Assembly: GCF_008728515.1 (NCBI RefSeq)
Contig: NC_044977.1
Coordinates: forward strand, 164,967,139-165,031,138
Length of the DNA stretch: 64,000 nucleotides
Direction of reading: 5' to 3'
From: Papio anubis
Taxonomy: Eukaryota > Chordata > Mammalia > Primates > Cercopithecidae
The notes beneath the pieces are model-generated. The model was not told the origin of the DNA and made no database searches. It was given only the letters and a program-made list of their open reading frames with translations. This document shows positions 33,504 to 47,000 of this stretch, in pieces. Each line of letters starts with the position of its first letter. Position 1 is the first letter of the stretch. A program made the translations under genes and the position numbers.

Positions 33504-34099
33504 TGTTGGTGCTCAGAAACAGATACTGCAAAATATGGCACTTTGACATGCTGGACTGAAGAGGCACTCAGGGTCTCTCTGACCTTCCCAGCCCTCACTC
33601 CTGTCTCTCAGTCCTCTTTCTCTCCTGATGCACAAGATGAAGTTGTCCTCTGAAGTTTTCTTATCTGCCTGAAGTCCAGATTCACCCAAGAAAAAGACAA
33701 ATCATCTCTGTTCCCTTCCCTGAGTTTTCATTAACTCACATCACAGGAAGAGTGAAGTCGGTCAGCATATGTGGACAGACTTTTGTTACAAACTCCTATC
33801 TGCTCTTTGGGCCCAGCAGACTTTGTCCCAGGCCATTGTATGTTCTCCAAGTCCATTTTCTGTCCTCTGAAAATCATTTGCTATCACCCAAATTGCCACC
33901 CATTTTTCCCATCTCTGTTCCTTTTGTAGGAACGGGGTTCCTACCGGGTTATTGGGTAGTCATTCCCCTGCACTTCCCCCGAGCCATGCATGTTAAGATA
34001 AAATATTGTATGCATTTTCTCCTATTAACCTCTCTTTCGTAAGCTGATTTTTAGCAAACCTTCAGAATGCAAAGAGAAAGTTTTCCCTTCTCCCCTATA
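33504..34099 (+). mobile_element. ERV1-type solo LTR with 4-bp target duplication
   Basis: Begins 'tgttggtgctcagaaacaga' and ends '...ttcccttctcccctata'. The 3' part has 'ttttctcctattaacctctc', 'tttcgtaagctgatttttag' and 'caaaccttcagaatgcaaag', the U5-like ending of several class I LTRs. CTAT is present at 33500-33503 and again at 34100-34103, the 4-bp duplication expected for class I elements. The terminal CA has mutated to TA. 596 bp. Family not assigned. No internal sequence. Confidence 0.8.
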
Positions 34100-34103
34100 C
34101 TAT

Positions 34104-34394
34104 CCTAAACAAACAATTTAAAATAATATGTGAACGTTGCTAAGTAGAACAGAAGGCCTTGTGTTGAAAATGTAGGTTTTTCTACTTTACACTCTAAGAG
34201 GTAAAGTGGTTTTTTGTTTGTTTTGTTTTGTTTTTTGCATTTTCTGAGTTTGTTCATTTCCCTCATAATATTTAATAATAGCATTCTACTGTTCTTTTTG
34301 ATTTGTTAAACTTACATAACTATTGACTCTTCTTTCCAAGTGAGCCCCTGAAAAGAGAGTGTTGCTAATGTCAAAGTTTAATGGCATCTTTCCT
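34104..34394. other. Unassigned spacer with GTTTT run
   Basis: 34209-34240 is an imperfect (GTTTT)n run. Nothing else recognised. Confidence 0.45.
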
Positions 34395-34508
34395 TAGACT
34401 GGGCTCTCTAGAAGAAAACTCTGAGAAAAAAATTTATATGCAAGAGGTTTACTGGGGAGTGCTCTCAGACTCTGAACTATGAAGAAAAAGGATTGAACAG
34501 ATAGGTTT
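34395..34508 (-). mobile_element. Possible old ERVL LTR end
   Basis: 'agactgggctctctagaaga' with 'atatgcaagaggtttactgg' resembles the antisense 3' end of an old ERVL-type LTR. Only about 100 bp, cut by the Alu insertion that follows. Confidence 0.35.
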
Positions 34509-34512
34509 ACTT

Positions 34513-34824
<312 letters not shown>

Positions 34825-35104
34825 CTTGACGGACTGTCGCTCTGTTCCCAGGTTGGAGTGCAGTGGCACAATCTCGGCTCACTGCAACCTCCGCCTCCTG
34901 GGTTCAAGCCATTCTCCTGCCTCAGTCTCCAGAGTACTTGGGACTACAGGCGCCCACCACCATTTGCAGCTAATTCTTGCATTTTTAGTAGAGACAGGGT
35001 TTCACCGTGTTGGCCAGGATGGTCTCCATCTCCTGACCTTGTGATCTGCCTGTCTCGGCCTCCCAAAGTGTTGGGATTAGAGGCGTGAGCCACCGTACCC
35101 GGCC
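34825..35104 (-). mobile_element. AluY/AluSc-like, antisense
   Basis: Full reverse Alu: 'gttggagtgcagtggcacaa', 'ggactacaggcgcccaccac', 'gtttcaccgtgttggccagg', 'ccatctcctgaccttgtgat' and 'gcgtgagccaccgtacccgg'. The 'atctcctgacctTgtgatc' form places it in a younger subfamily. Candidate imperfect target duplication ACTTTCGTCC (34509-34518) / ACTTTTGTAC (35105-35114) encloses the microsatellite, so the repeat lies within the insertion. Confidence 0.95.
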
Positions 35105-35114
35105 ACTTTTGTAC

Positions 35115-36689
35115 TTTTCTAAACAAGTGCAAGAGACAAGGGCAAGGTGACTTTTTTTCCCATTATTAAATGAAATACAAATACATTTTTACCAACTCAC
35201 AGTGGGCATTCAAAAATATTTTTTGGTCATGTGACCATCACATTCACATTTTCTATAAATTTTTCCTTTTTTTTTTTGTATTACTTGTTTCTCTGTATTT
35301 TTCTCTTTTAAGTAATGATAAAATATGTCAAATAGATTATGAAAATCACTTTGTAGCTATAGATTATTCTCCTTCTTGGCTTTGGCTACTTTTTCCTAAT
35401 TTCTAAGAAAATTTGGAGCTTGAACTATAGTGTTTCCACTTGTATCTAAGGGTATGGTCATCAGTAGATTTTAGAGAGAAAACAAATATACGGGATGCCT
35501 AAACCAGACCTGGGCATTACCTTCTGGATACGATGGCCTTTCACACGAGTTTATATTTGACATTTCTCTAACTACCACAAGGTGGCAAAATATGTAATTG
35601 ACTTGGATCATTAAGGTCTCACGAGATTTGGCTATTGATAAACAAGGGCAAGTATTCTCAAGAAAATGAAACTCGACCTGTTTTTTAGTTTAAGGTGTAT
35701 CTTACATGCTTGGATCTCTTCTCTTTTATAGAAAAACAATAGTATGTATAATTAAAATTTATCATTCTTAACTAACCATTGGAGCCACGAAAAATAGCTA
35801 ATTGTTCACTGTGAGCAATACTGCAGAAATCAGATCTGCTGATTAACAAGTAAACTTACAAACTATTCCTAAAAGGTTTTCTCATAAACCTTCTAAGAAT
35901 TCATTTAGCCTCAGAAATCCCTCCAGATCTGGAAGTTACTCTGAGGCCTCTAATATAATCCCCTTGAACACACTCTTAAGATCCTTCAGCTTGCATCGGT
36001 ACTTATCAAATATATTTAAATATTTGGCAATAAAATTAAAATATGAAAACTAATATAGCAATTTCCCCCAAACACACAGTTTTCCAAGGAGATTTTGATG
36101 ATTTAGAAAGAAATCTGTGGAGGATTTTTGGTATTTAAATAAAAGGGCTGCATTCTCACAGTGTTTTTTATAAAAATAAATTGGTCCAAGAATATGATAA
36201 AAAATAACCTGTATAAACTAGCTAAACTTTCGAAAGACAGGGAATAGGGAGAGCAGAGTTACCTGCAGGACTGTCTTCTAGTAAGTAAAGCTGATGTATA
36301 AAATTCATATTTATAAATCAAGCATTTTATGGAGCATAATTGTACTTTGTTAGCACATTTAAAATATGATTCAATTATTTCAGCTTTTTAGGAATGTAGA
36401 TATTGTATGTAATTAAATATGCATCATTATTTTGAACAGTAATTTTTAATCAAACAAGCTGCATTCACATGTATCTAGGTATGCATGTATAGAAATGTGA
36501 AAACGATAATATTTGTGTCATCATTTCACCAAATAACCTTTGAGATCTTTAACTACTTTCTGTGAATATAACTAACATGGTTAGTTATGGTTGCAGAACA
36601 AATAACCTCTTTTACTTTTTAAAAATTGAAGAAAGTACTTTCAATTGTAAAGTGCCACTTAACTACATGTTAAATAATTAAATAATACA
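35115..36689. other. Unassigned AT-rich DNA
   Basis: About 1.6 kb with no supported feature. A T-run lies at about 35269-35278. Confidence 0.4.
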
Positions 36690-38240
36690 GATAGAATCAT
36701 GTCACTCGTAGTCATCACTTCTATCCCTATATTTTTCCTAACAACAGTAAGAATTTTTTCTTCACTAAATCAGTTCAGTGTAAGCATTTCCTCTATGCAT
36801 TTACACACAGTACCCTCAGCAATTTTACCTTGTGTGAGGTTTTTTTTAAATGGTATAATACCATATATATTCTTCTTTAGCTTGCTTTTGCAATTCAACA
36901 GCATGTCCTGATAATCTATTTATATCATTTACATAAATTGACCACACTCAGTCCAAATTACACACAGGATGCCATTGTATGAGTATATCTATTTTCCTTC
37001 TCATTTGGATGACCACTTTAACTCTTAATTTATTTCCTAACACAACAATGCTGCAGTAGACATCATTGCATGTGACTTTTTGTGTATTTGGATATGTGTG
37101 TTTCATTTTTATTACTTTTAATAGCTTTAAGATATATTCTGATTTCCAATTCTTTTCAGTTGCAAACAATGAAAAAAATTATCCCTATAAGCACTTATAA
37201 ATTTTTTAGATTTTGGTGTTTTGTATCATTTGTCTTACTGACATTTTCTTCAAATATAAAACATACAGCATTTTCAATGTATATCTTGTTTAAGAATACC
37301 TATCTATTTCAAACATTTTGCCCAAATTCTTTTAAAGTAAATTTAGAGTTTAAATCCACTTGGCATTTTGTTTTATTTAGTAAATAGTAAGTAGGTATCT
37401 AAGGTTATTGTTGTTTTCCTAAAATAGCAGCCAATTGTCATAACACCATCCTTTTTTCATCATATGTGTAATATACAACATTTCCATGTATATTTAGATT
37501 TGCATCTGAGAGCCCTACAATCTTCTACTACTGATGAATACTTTTTATGTATCAGCATTATTCTCCTTTAATTACAACTTTATAATATAGTATAATATTT
37601 GTAAAAATTGAAACTCTCAATATTTCCTATTTTCTAAGAGATTTTGGTTATATTTATATACATTCTCTTGCATTTAAATTTTTATTCTTAAGAGACATGA
37701 AAGATTATAATGACATTTTGGTGGAAATGAGATTACATTTATCATTATATTGAGGATAATTGGCATTTTTCACTGTCGAATCTTCCCACTAACTTGATAC
37801 ATCTCCTCCTTATTGGAGGCAGTGCTTTATTAACTTTTAGATTTATTTTTGTTATGTTTGTGGTTTAGTGATTCAGATTTTCTTCATCTTCTTGAGCAAG
37901 TTTACATTTTCCCATTATATTTTCTGTTTTATCTAGGTTTTCAAATTTATTACCATAACATTTACCTCTGGATGTACACCTACGCCCCTAACATTGTTGT
38001 CCTGTGCAATCACATTTTCCTTTGAAGCAGACATGGCAAAAATGTGTTTATCAGTCTCTTCAGAGAATAAGTTTTTGTTTTATTGGTTAATACTTATGGG
38101 TTTTTTCTTTTTTTTCTGTTTTGATCTTGTTGTTTTTTCTATTTCTCTAATTGCTGCATTTATATTTTATCCTTACTCCTACTTTTCGGAACTTGTTTGT
38201 ACTTTTCTAGTTTATTTCATTGTTATTTAGCTCATTTATA
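36690..38240 (-). mobile_element. Very degraded L1M ORF2, antisense
   Basis: Scattered antisense L1 phrases in order: 'ttgcttttgcaattcaacag', 'gatgccattgtatgagtata', 'gcccaaattcttttaaagta', 'tttaaatccacttggcattt', 'gcagccaattgtcataacac', 'ctttataatatagtataata' and 'tctcttgcatttaaattttt'. Divergence is extreme. No frame of more than about 100 codons. Confidence 0.55.
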
Positions 38241-38344
38241 TGAATACTTTTTATATGCCCCTGAAGTTGTAAATTTCTCTTAGTCACTTCTTCAATAACA
38301 TACCCATTGTCATTTATTTATTATTTTCTTTTATCTGTAACTTT

Positions 38345-38870
38345 GTTTTTATATAATTTGAAACTTTCACAAAAATTACAAAATAGTACAAATAACTCCA
38401 TTATGCTTTTTATCCAGATTTGCCAATTGTTAACATTTTGCCCCATTTCCTTTTTATTCACTATCTAGATGTATCCATACGCAAACATGTATATGTCTTT
38501 GTGTACACACATATATATGTGTGTGTGTGTATGCATATATATTAAATGCATACATTTTTCTGAAAAATTTGAGAGTAAATTACAGACATTTTTGTTCCTG
38601 TACTCCCTAAGTATTTCTTATATAATCACAACTGAATTTTCAAATCTCAAAATATAACATTGATACAATTATATTAGCTAAACTAAAATCCATGATAAAT
38701 TACACTAATTGTCCAAATAGTCTTCTTTTTCATGATACAAAACAAATACCACCTACTTCAGTCAGTTGTTACATCTCTTAAAAATCCTTTAATCTGGAAA
38801 TTTTTTCTCAGTTTTTCTTTTTCTTTCATGATCTTGATTTTTTGAAAGGTAAGGATCTCTGAACAAATCG
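38345..38870 (-). mobile_element. L1M 3'-UTR-type sequence, antisense
   Basis: 'cacaaaaattacaaaatagt', 'ttttatccagatttgccaat', 'tgttaacattttgccccatt', 'cagtcagttgttacatctct' match an old L1M 3' UTR module. The same module recurs at 50660-51040. A TG/TA microsatellite lies at 38505-38545. Confidence 0.6.
38505..38545. repeat. (TG)n/(TA)n microsatellite
   Basis: Short alternating purine-pyrimidine run within the L1M 3'-UTR-type sequence. Confidence 0.85.
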
Positions 38871-40159
38871 TGAACCTTAGTAGATTTGTTTCTCACAGAA
38901 ACATAGATTAGAAGTTCTGAAATCACTTTTAAGCTTGAGGACCTTAGTAAATATATTGAGGATAAACAGAATTAGATTTCTCACTGATAGAGAAGGGAGT
39001 TACACATGTGAAAAAGCAGACTAGAATGAATTCTGTCCTGTGGAAGGTGCCTAGAAGCAATGGTACTGCTAGAGTAAGGAGCCTAGCTAAGCTTGCGATG
39101 TAAATAGTGTTTCTTGTTAAAAAGAACCAGGACTCCTGAAGAAATAGCTGGCTCCAGAGCTAGAACAGGAAAAGTATAAAATAAGCCAGTAATGCCTTAG
39201 CTCAGAGAGTAATATTCAAAAAGTGATGGAGTCATGTAAAAAAGACAAAAGAGCTATTTTGAAAGGGCTCTCATTAGCCAAATTTGAAACAATTTTGAGG
39301 TCAAAATACACAATGATTATAATAGATTATATTGTATTGAATAAAAGAGTTCACGAGTCCACAGAGCTATAAATAAATTCGATCAATCGATAGATAGATA
39401 AGGGGATGGAAAACTCTTCTACTAGAATGTCACTCATAATTATTTATAATTTGAATCTTACTTTTTCTTTAATTCAGGATTACTTAGAAGTTGTGATTTT
39501 TAAAGTGAATAAATTTGGATGGTAAGGTGTGTTCATGGTGGTAATGGTGGGGGATTCTTGCTTATTGTAGTTAGTCTCTGTATTCAATTACGATCAATAA
39601 ATGTGGCCCAATGAATTTTTGCTTTTTTGATTATGTTGAGATAGCTTCTGTGGAAAAATGCATAATCAATTTTTGGGAACATTCTGTCCATGTTAAATAT
39701 AATTATCTCATTTAAATTGCTGTGCTCTCATTTAATGTATAAAATTATATGCAACTATACATATAATACTCTCTGTACATACAATTATACTTAAAACCAA
39801 GAAAGAGAATTACTTTTCTCACAGCATAAGAGATCTAGGGCAAGAAGACACAACTCATGCAGTAGTTTCACAATTTCATAAAAGTCCCAGGCTCCATCTA
39901 TCAGTCTGCTATTCCATTTTCAGCAGGTAGTTTTCTTCCTAATGGCTACCTCTTGTTCACAATCTAGTCTTTTTACCCCCACTTATCATCTTCTATACAA
40001 GAAGAAAAAAGCATGGTGCTTTGACACTTATATCAGAAAGGCTGGGTACACTAAGAAATCCCTAGTAGCCACCTGCAGGTATCTCATTAGCCAGCAGCAT
40101 GGCGAGTGGCCACCCCTACATATTGGTGTGAAGCTTAGGAGTGAGATTGCACATAGAGA
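38871..40159. other. Unassigned non-coding DNA
   Basis: No feature supported. A short GATA run lies near 39390-39400. Confidence 0.4.
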
Positions 40160-40435
40160 ACTGCTTGGGCAGTCATCAACATATGGATGTTACTTGCAGC
40201 TTTGTGGTGGATGAAATAAGATCTCCCAAGGACAGTGAGCAGAGATCAAATGACTTAGGGCCTAGGATCAACACCAATTAAGAAATGAGCAGAGGAAAAG
40301 CCTGCAAAGGAAGTGGAGAAGAGCCAGTCAAGGAGATTGGAAATAAACCAGGCGACTTTGGATCATAACAAAGCAACTTATTTCAAGAAGGTCCAGGAAT
40401 CAAATGTCAAGAATCAAACATCAAGAGTTACAGAA
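40160..40435 (-). repeat. L2 LINE fragment, antisense
   Basis: 'aacatatggatgttacttgc', 'aagcctgcaaaggaagtgga', 'gaagagccagtcaaggagat' and 'ttatttcaagaaggtccagg' follow the antisense L2 ORF2 reverse-transcriptase region. No intact frame. Confidence 0.65.
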
Positions 40436-40735
40436 GGCTGGGCGCGGTGACTCACGCCTGTAATGCCAGCACTTTGGGAGGCTGAGGCGGGCAGATCACG
40501 AGGTCAAGAGATTGAGACCATCCTAGCTAACACAATGAAACCCCATCTATACTAAAAATACAAAAAAATTAGCCGGGCAGGGTAGCAGGCGCCTATAGTC
40601 CCAGCTACTCTGGAGGCTGAGGCAGGAGAATTGCTTGAAACAGGGAGGCGGAGATTGCAGTGAGCCGAGATCGCGACACTGCACTCCATCCTGGGCAAAA
40701 AAAAGAGCAAGACTCTGTCTCCAAAAAAAAAAAAA
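40436..40735 (+). mobile_element. AluY-like, full length
   Basis: Sense Alu: 'ggctgggcgcggtgactcac', 'gggcagatcacgaggtcaag', 'gattgagaccatcctagcta', 'attagccgggcagggtagca', 'gcagtgagccgagatcgcga' and an A-tail at 40723-40735. The 'gatcacgaggtcaa' and 'gaccatcctagc' forms are AluY-like. It inserted into or beside the antisense L2. Confidence 0.96.
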
Positions 40736-41069
40736 TCGCAGAAAGATAAGGATAGAATTATATATTTTGTCTACAATTGCCTGATTTTTCCCTTTTCTTA
40801 TTTTTCTTCCTGCTGCAACAAGGCATGGACAAGAAATCACCTTTCCAAAACCCTGCTTACAGGCTCCCTAACACACGATAGGTCCTCACTTAGTTGTCAT
40901 TAGCCCTCATTCTTTTCATTTACATCATTTCCTCAAGAAACTTAATGAAAACGTCATAATAGAATTTTTAAAAGAAGATATCTAAACAGTGGCTCTCCTC
41001 AGGGCCAGGCAGAGGGCACCATCCCTTTGCTATATTCTGTTCTCTTCCTATCACACTCAGTTCAACAAA

Positions 41070-41078
<9 letters not shown>
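40736..41078. other. Unassigned spacer before poly-A
   Basis: About 40860-40915 faintly resembles a sense L2 3' end ('ccctaacacacgataggtcc'). No gene-like sequence was found upstream of the poly-A. Confidence 0.4.
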
Positions 41079-41116
<38 letters not shown>

Positions 41117-41151
41117 AAAAAAAAGAGGGGGAAAAAAAAGGGGAAAAAAAA
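41079..41151. repeat. Poly-A run with G-interrupted extension
   Basis: 36 A at 41079-41114, then A-blocks broken by GG, GAGGGGG and GGGG. Purine-only for about 73 bp. No SINE or recognisable retrocopy body precedes it. Confidence 0.92.
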
Positions 41152-43649
41152 GCCCTTATCTGCACAGTTGTGATGAATAGACTTGATTGGGCTCTCACAC
41201 AGCAGGCAGGTGATGGCCATTGCCTGTCTATTTCAGGACTAAACTTTAGACTGGCCACAGGTGTTTTTCCTTTTTTGGCTCTGCGGCCCTGCCATCATTA
41301 AGTTTGCCTGAGGCAGCAGACAGCTTCTGGGAGACCAAAAGATGGGGGGAGGCAGGGTGCAGAGACAATCCAGCTGACATTTTAAGCAGGAAATGCAACC
41401 ATCTGAATGTAAAGAAGATAAACCCTGTCTCTACACAGACTGTTCACTCAGGGGAAATTGAGGTAAAATATAACAGGATTTAGAGAAGGGAAATTCTAGA
41501 GAATGTGCCTTTCAGATAACCCTTGCTCTTGCCATCTGATTACTAGTAGTCCCGTCCCATTAGCTAGAAAAAAAAATGAAAAAGGGGAAAATGAAATTCA
41601 GAGTTATGACTGGAAATCTATAATTTGGTGGGAATGCTTTTCCTGTATCAAATTTAATAATTAGTTTAAATTATGTACTCAATCTAACAACACAAATATA
41701 AAACAAATATATGTATAAAATGAACTTCGTCGGGTTTCTTCTTAGCTCAGATAGATTGTTACTTTTTATGAAGTATGATTTCTAGGATACTGAAGAAGTC
41801 TTCTTGCCCCTGCTTCTCAACCCTTACCCCTAGGAATTTTTTATCTACCAACTGGTGGTGCTCTAAATTTCTTTAACAGGGTGCAAATGTTTCAAATTTG
41901 AGTTTAGGTTTGACATCCAAGGTCCCTAGAGGAAAATGAATGCTGTCTTAAATTTACCTTAGAATATAAATGAATGATATCATAGCCTGGCATTAGGTTT
42001 TCATAAGGATGCTGTCACTAGAGGTAGAAAGGACAAGATGAAATGCAGAAGTGACAATTGTGAAGGCAGTATCCCTAAGACTTTTACATCAGCCTGGATT
42101 TTTTTTTTTTTTTTTTTTTCACCCTGATGAGTTTATAAACTTTACCCTGGAGTGTATATGAGTAAATATATGCAAAATGCAGATTGCATTTCTGCATATG
42201 AAGTCTTTTACACCAGAAAAGGAAAAATTATGTGAAGTAAAATGAACACCATTGCTTACATAATTTCTAAACATAGCTTAAAAGTACAGATTCATAGATT
42301 TTTAAAATATAGGGATCATGGGGAAAGTTAAGAGTTTTGTTTGCTTGTTTTTCTTCCTGCCTTTTAAACAGAGTAGATGGATTCTTCCCCAGTTGTTAAA
42401 AATCTGATTTCTGGGGAACATGGAAACACATTTCTAAAAGATTATAAAACCTTTTATTTAAGATGATCTTAAAATTTCATGAAAGCCCAATCACTTATTT
42501 TGTAATTGAAATGTATTATTAAGAAAATTATAAAAACATTATCCAGACATTTTCCACTGTGACATTCTTGTACTTTTAGGAAGGAAAATGATGCCCTATA
42601 ACAGAAAACATGCTTTTCAAAGATCAGCCCAGCAAATCGGCAGCATTGCCAAAGTTAGAGCTGTGAGATTTGTCTTCCAGGTCCCTGTTCTAATCTGCTG
42701 GATGGTCTTCTCTTTTAGTTATCACGTAAAACCATCCATGTAGCTCCAGAGAAAGGATAATTTTTTCATCAAGTGAGCCAGAGACATTCTGGCAGCCATT
42801 TTCTAAATTACTACCAAGACTCTGTTATTGCTAGGTTTCCCACCTCCATCCCATCCCCAGTAGTTAATTGATTTAAAAAACACATTTATTGCTGTTATAA
42901 AAGGAGTAGGTGATATTTACATGAATTGTATATTTGCATGTGGTGTTTCTTTTACAGAGGTAATGCTCACAGGGGACCTCATAAATGTAGACTATTTAGT
43001 CTACTCACATGCTGCTCAAGGACCTTCACATTTGGAATCTGGGATGAGTTTCCTCAAGCTGGAATAACTTAAGGGTGCTCTAGGGGAAATCTGGCTGCTG
43101 ATGGGCTGGAGAAGCTGTAGTGAACAATATCTGGACTTACATGTAGATCATTGCTTGGAGGAACTAATGATGATAAACAGTCATTGACTTTGAGCCTCAT
43201 CCCAGAATATGTGTGCTGGGCTAATGGATAATGGGAAAGAATTAGACAGTTCAAGTATGCATTCCAATGGGCACACAGATAGGCTTAGTTTATCAGGAGA
43301 CAATGCACTGTACTTTGTGTTTGTCACTATATTTCCAAGGATACACAAGACAGTCATATTTCTTGGTGTTTTAAATACCCATATGTATTTGTAAACCATA
43401 GAGTTGTAAAATCCAGTCCCTTTGGATGGATTGAGTAAAACTGAAGTGAAAGAAGTAATGGTTGTAAGTCAATGTTTTTCTCTGTTGTTGTTAGCATAAT
43501 AAAAGGGCTACAGAAGAAATATCTCTTGCAGGTGGGGCCTTGGTAGGTAATTAGGCCATGAGAGTTCTTCATTAATACTTTTGCAAAATTATAATCTTCA
43601 TTATGGTGAGGTTCTGTAGCGTTAATAGAAGAAAGTCTCACAACTATGG
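41152..43649. other. Unassigned non-coding DNA
   Basis: About 2.5 kb with nothing I can support beyond a 21-T run at 42099-42119. A stretch near 41230-41380 is somewhat richer in G and C than its surroundings but has no recognisable function. Confidence 0.4.
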
Positions 43650-44060
43650 AAAAATAATCATGTTTATTAAACAAGCCTGCCTGCCGCTTATGCCACTCAA
43701 GGTACAGCACTAAATTCTAAGGAAGACACAGAGTGAGAGAAGTAATGGCTCTGCCTGCCCTTGAGGAGCTTAGAGTTTATCAGGGAAGATAAGGAACATG
43801 AATATAAACAATGATGGTATAGGATAAAGATCAGAAAGTTTTATAGAAAAAGTTCAGGAGAAAACTGTGGGAGTGGTGAGGAAACAGGCTCTACTCAAAG
43901 CTATTGGCAACCAGAGAAGGCATCCTTGTGGCAGTGAGATAAGATTAGAGCTTTAAAAGATAGGTGGAATTTGAGTATTTAGAGATGAGAGAGGAAGGAA
44001 TTCTAGGAAGAAAAACTAATGCAATCAAAAACTTGAGGAGCTATATAGAAAGACAGACGG
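43650..44060 (-). repeat. L2 LINE 3' region, antisense
   Basis: 'ctgcctgcccttgaggagct', 'tagagtttatcagggaagat', 'agagaaggcatccttgtggc' and 'gaaggaattctaggaagaaa' are in antisense L2 order. Confidence 0.78.
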
Positions 44061-47000
44061 TCAAGTTCTGAAAACAAGAAAGTTAAGATTGACTGAATTT
44101 TTATTAATCAGTTCATAATTGGATTTGCTTAGAGTGCCTAGAAAGATGAATCTAGTTTTAAGAATATTTTTCACCTATTTGACGCACCTTGGTGAGAGAA
44201 AGCTAGTGGTCACAGAAAAGACCATATGGAAAGATTGAATTTAGTTAGCTACAGAGACTCATTAAGAAACAGGAGAGTTAGCATTTGCTTGAGTGGAGCA
44301 TCTCAAGGAAACCCTATTTGGAAGAGAGCAAGTTTGTTAAGTAGGTGGAATATTCCTTTGCCTAGCATTTGTTGGATAAAATTTTTTGGTCCTCAATTTT
44401 ACTGTTAACATTCATTTCAGGAAGACATGTTGAGTTTTAGTTGGCTTTCTGTCATATCCCATGGGTCATTTTCAGACTAATTTGTGTTTTTCAAGATTCA
44501 GCAACCAAAGCTATCTTCGCCTGTCTGCTCCATTTTACATCCATCCTCCACCCAAGAAAGTGTTCTCAAATAACAGTATTAATTGGAAGAGAGACAATGA
44601 GAAAAAAGAATAAAGGAATATATTTTAACATTGATGTAGAGTTTGCTATCTTACTGTGAGCCATTTGTGAATATATTAGTTCTATTTCCCTTTTTATGAA
44701 TAAGTGTTGGTGTGACTGGCTAATTCTTCTGAAGGAAATAGATACCTGCAGAGTCCATGTCATCTGCAATCTCACCTACCACTTTGAGCTTTCATATCAG
44801 TGTACTGAGTGTATGACCCAACCCTAATTCTTCACACAGCAAGGGCCAAACAAAAGTAACTATCTACTTACAAGACTTGGAATTTTGGTGTGTGTGGAGG
44901 GGGAGGGGCGTACTCAGTACCCCGGAAATCCTGATTTCAACAGTAGCATGTTCATTATTTCAGAAACCTTTCTGAGATTACTAAAGACAATTTTGATTTA
45001 CTCTCTTTCTATAATTCACTTCCTCCTCCTTTCTTTCTTCCCATTTGGTTTTTGTGATTCTTGGTCTGTTCTTGACTTCAATAATGCTGACAATCTACAA
45101 TTTCCTCCTCTATTTTTTGAGTATCTTTTTTTTTTTATAGTAGCCTATAAACTACCTCGTTAATCAGATAGTGTAAAATCCAATTAGAGACATTAGAATC
45201 CAGAAATACAAGTGTTAAGGAATGTATTTCTTGATTGACAAGGAAGCCAAATAGACCCATCTATTTAGAATCTTAGCAACAATTAGCTGCCTTAGTTTCA
45301 TTTATTGTGACATAAAAAATCTGGTTTATTGAGAGCTCTATTGAAGAAGATTTCTATGATATGCACCATGAGAAAATATCTTCAAACTAAAATGATTGTT
45401 TTGCTGTAATAAATTGAACCATATGTACACTATGTTATTCAATCTTTTTTCTTCAAGGCATAAATTGATATTAAAGAACATTTAAGTCATAACACATGGT
45501 TATCCAGGCATGAACGAGGCAATAACCCATATAAGTTGTCAAGGTGAAGCCAAAGCATTTATTAAAGGTTTGTGTTGTTTTTGAAAAGTGCATGGTTGGA
45601 TAAACATGGATTAGTGCTATTATGCTGCTACGATGACTCAAGTGTGTTTTTACAGTGTCAGTAATTTTTATGTTTAAAAATCACTGGTGCAGTATATTAG
45701 CTATAATTTATGTTTATCATCTTGTGTACTCTAATAGGTTTCAACAAACCATTTAACACTTCAGCTTGTGCATATACATTACTTAATAGGTATTTATCTT
45801 AAAAAAGAGATACTTAACGGGACTTTCAAAGCTTGCAACTGCATGCTAAGAGAGAATACTGCAGTGTGTCACATTAACTTTCTTTTTCCTGTTTGCAGTT
45901 AACTTTGAACATTCTGACCACTTACTTCTTTGTTCAATGTGCCTCAGAATGGCACAAGAAGAATATAGTCTGTTAACGTCCTTGTCAGCAGGAATGACAT
46001 CACGTTCTCCCTGCATCGAGTGTCCGTCACACTTGCTAAGTAGGGTGGCTGCAAGATACAGCCAGCACAGCTGAAAATATGACAAAGGCCCAGAAATCAG
46101 TTTGCCTTATTGGGGTGCCCTTTCAGAAAGTACTGGTTTACTTCTGACTGCAGTTGTATCTGTGAGGCAATTTTTTATTTATGTGACCTAGCCACTTATT
46201 TTAGAAGAGTCTCAGAGAGAACTCTAGGGGCTGACTGTATGGGAGTGGGGGTTGGTGGGGAGTCAGTTGCAACTTCCCAGTCACAGGAGGTTTGTTGCAG
46301 CAATACAAGAGGGGCACTTCATTTATCATGACACTATTGATTCTTCCAAATAGTGCTATGCTTATTGTTTTTGCTGCAATGATGACCTATTTCTCTTTTG
46401 GTTATTCTCGGTAGATGAATTACCAGAGTTTAGTTTTTTCATAAAGGAGATTGATTCACTTTTAAACTATATCCAGAGTTGGTGATGTGGAATGAGGTGT
46501 TTGTCTTAAAAAAAAATTAGTTTAGTTTAACTACATTTTGACTTACTGAAAGGCATGACAGAGATGGATTTGGAGGGGAAATACTCATGAAACTCTAGTT
46601 ACCACTCAAATAAATAATGCCACTTTATTTCTGGATGGCTGGATAAGATTTTGTTAGGGATCCTGAAATTATAAATATACTGATCCACTCAGTAATAAAT
46701 GTTTAGAAAGAGACTATAAATTCTCTAGGGCCAACCAAGCACATCAGTTGGCTGAGTTAGCAAACAGGGAGGATTTATTACTCATCAGAGACAAGTTGAC
46801 CAAGATGAACTGTTTGGTATTGTGAACAACCTTTTCTCTTGTAAAACTTGTGATGTCACTTTGACACCATATCAGAGATAGCCATTATATCTTGATCTTT
46901 TCAGAATCAGCAATCTCTGGTAACTCTACCAAAATAGTTTCTTACACATTTCATACTTTACTATTTTCATAATATCATTAAAGTTATATGCAAAACATCA

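Noticed and set aside
40736..41151. Processed pseudogene ending in poly-A
   Set aside because: No coding-like sequence and no convincing AATAAA signal in the expected place. The upstream text is not recognisable as an mRNA copy.
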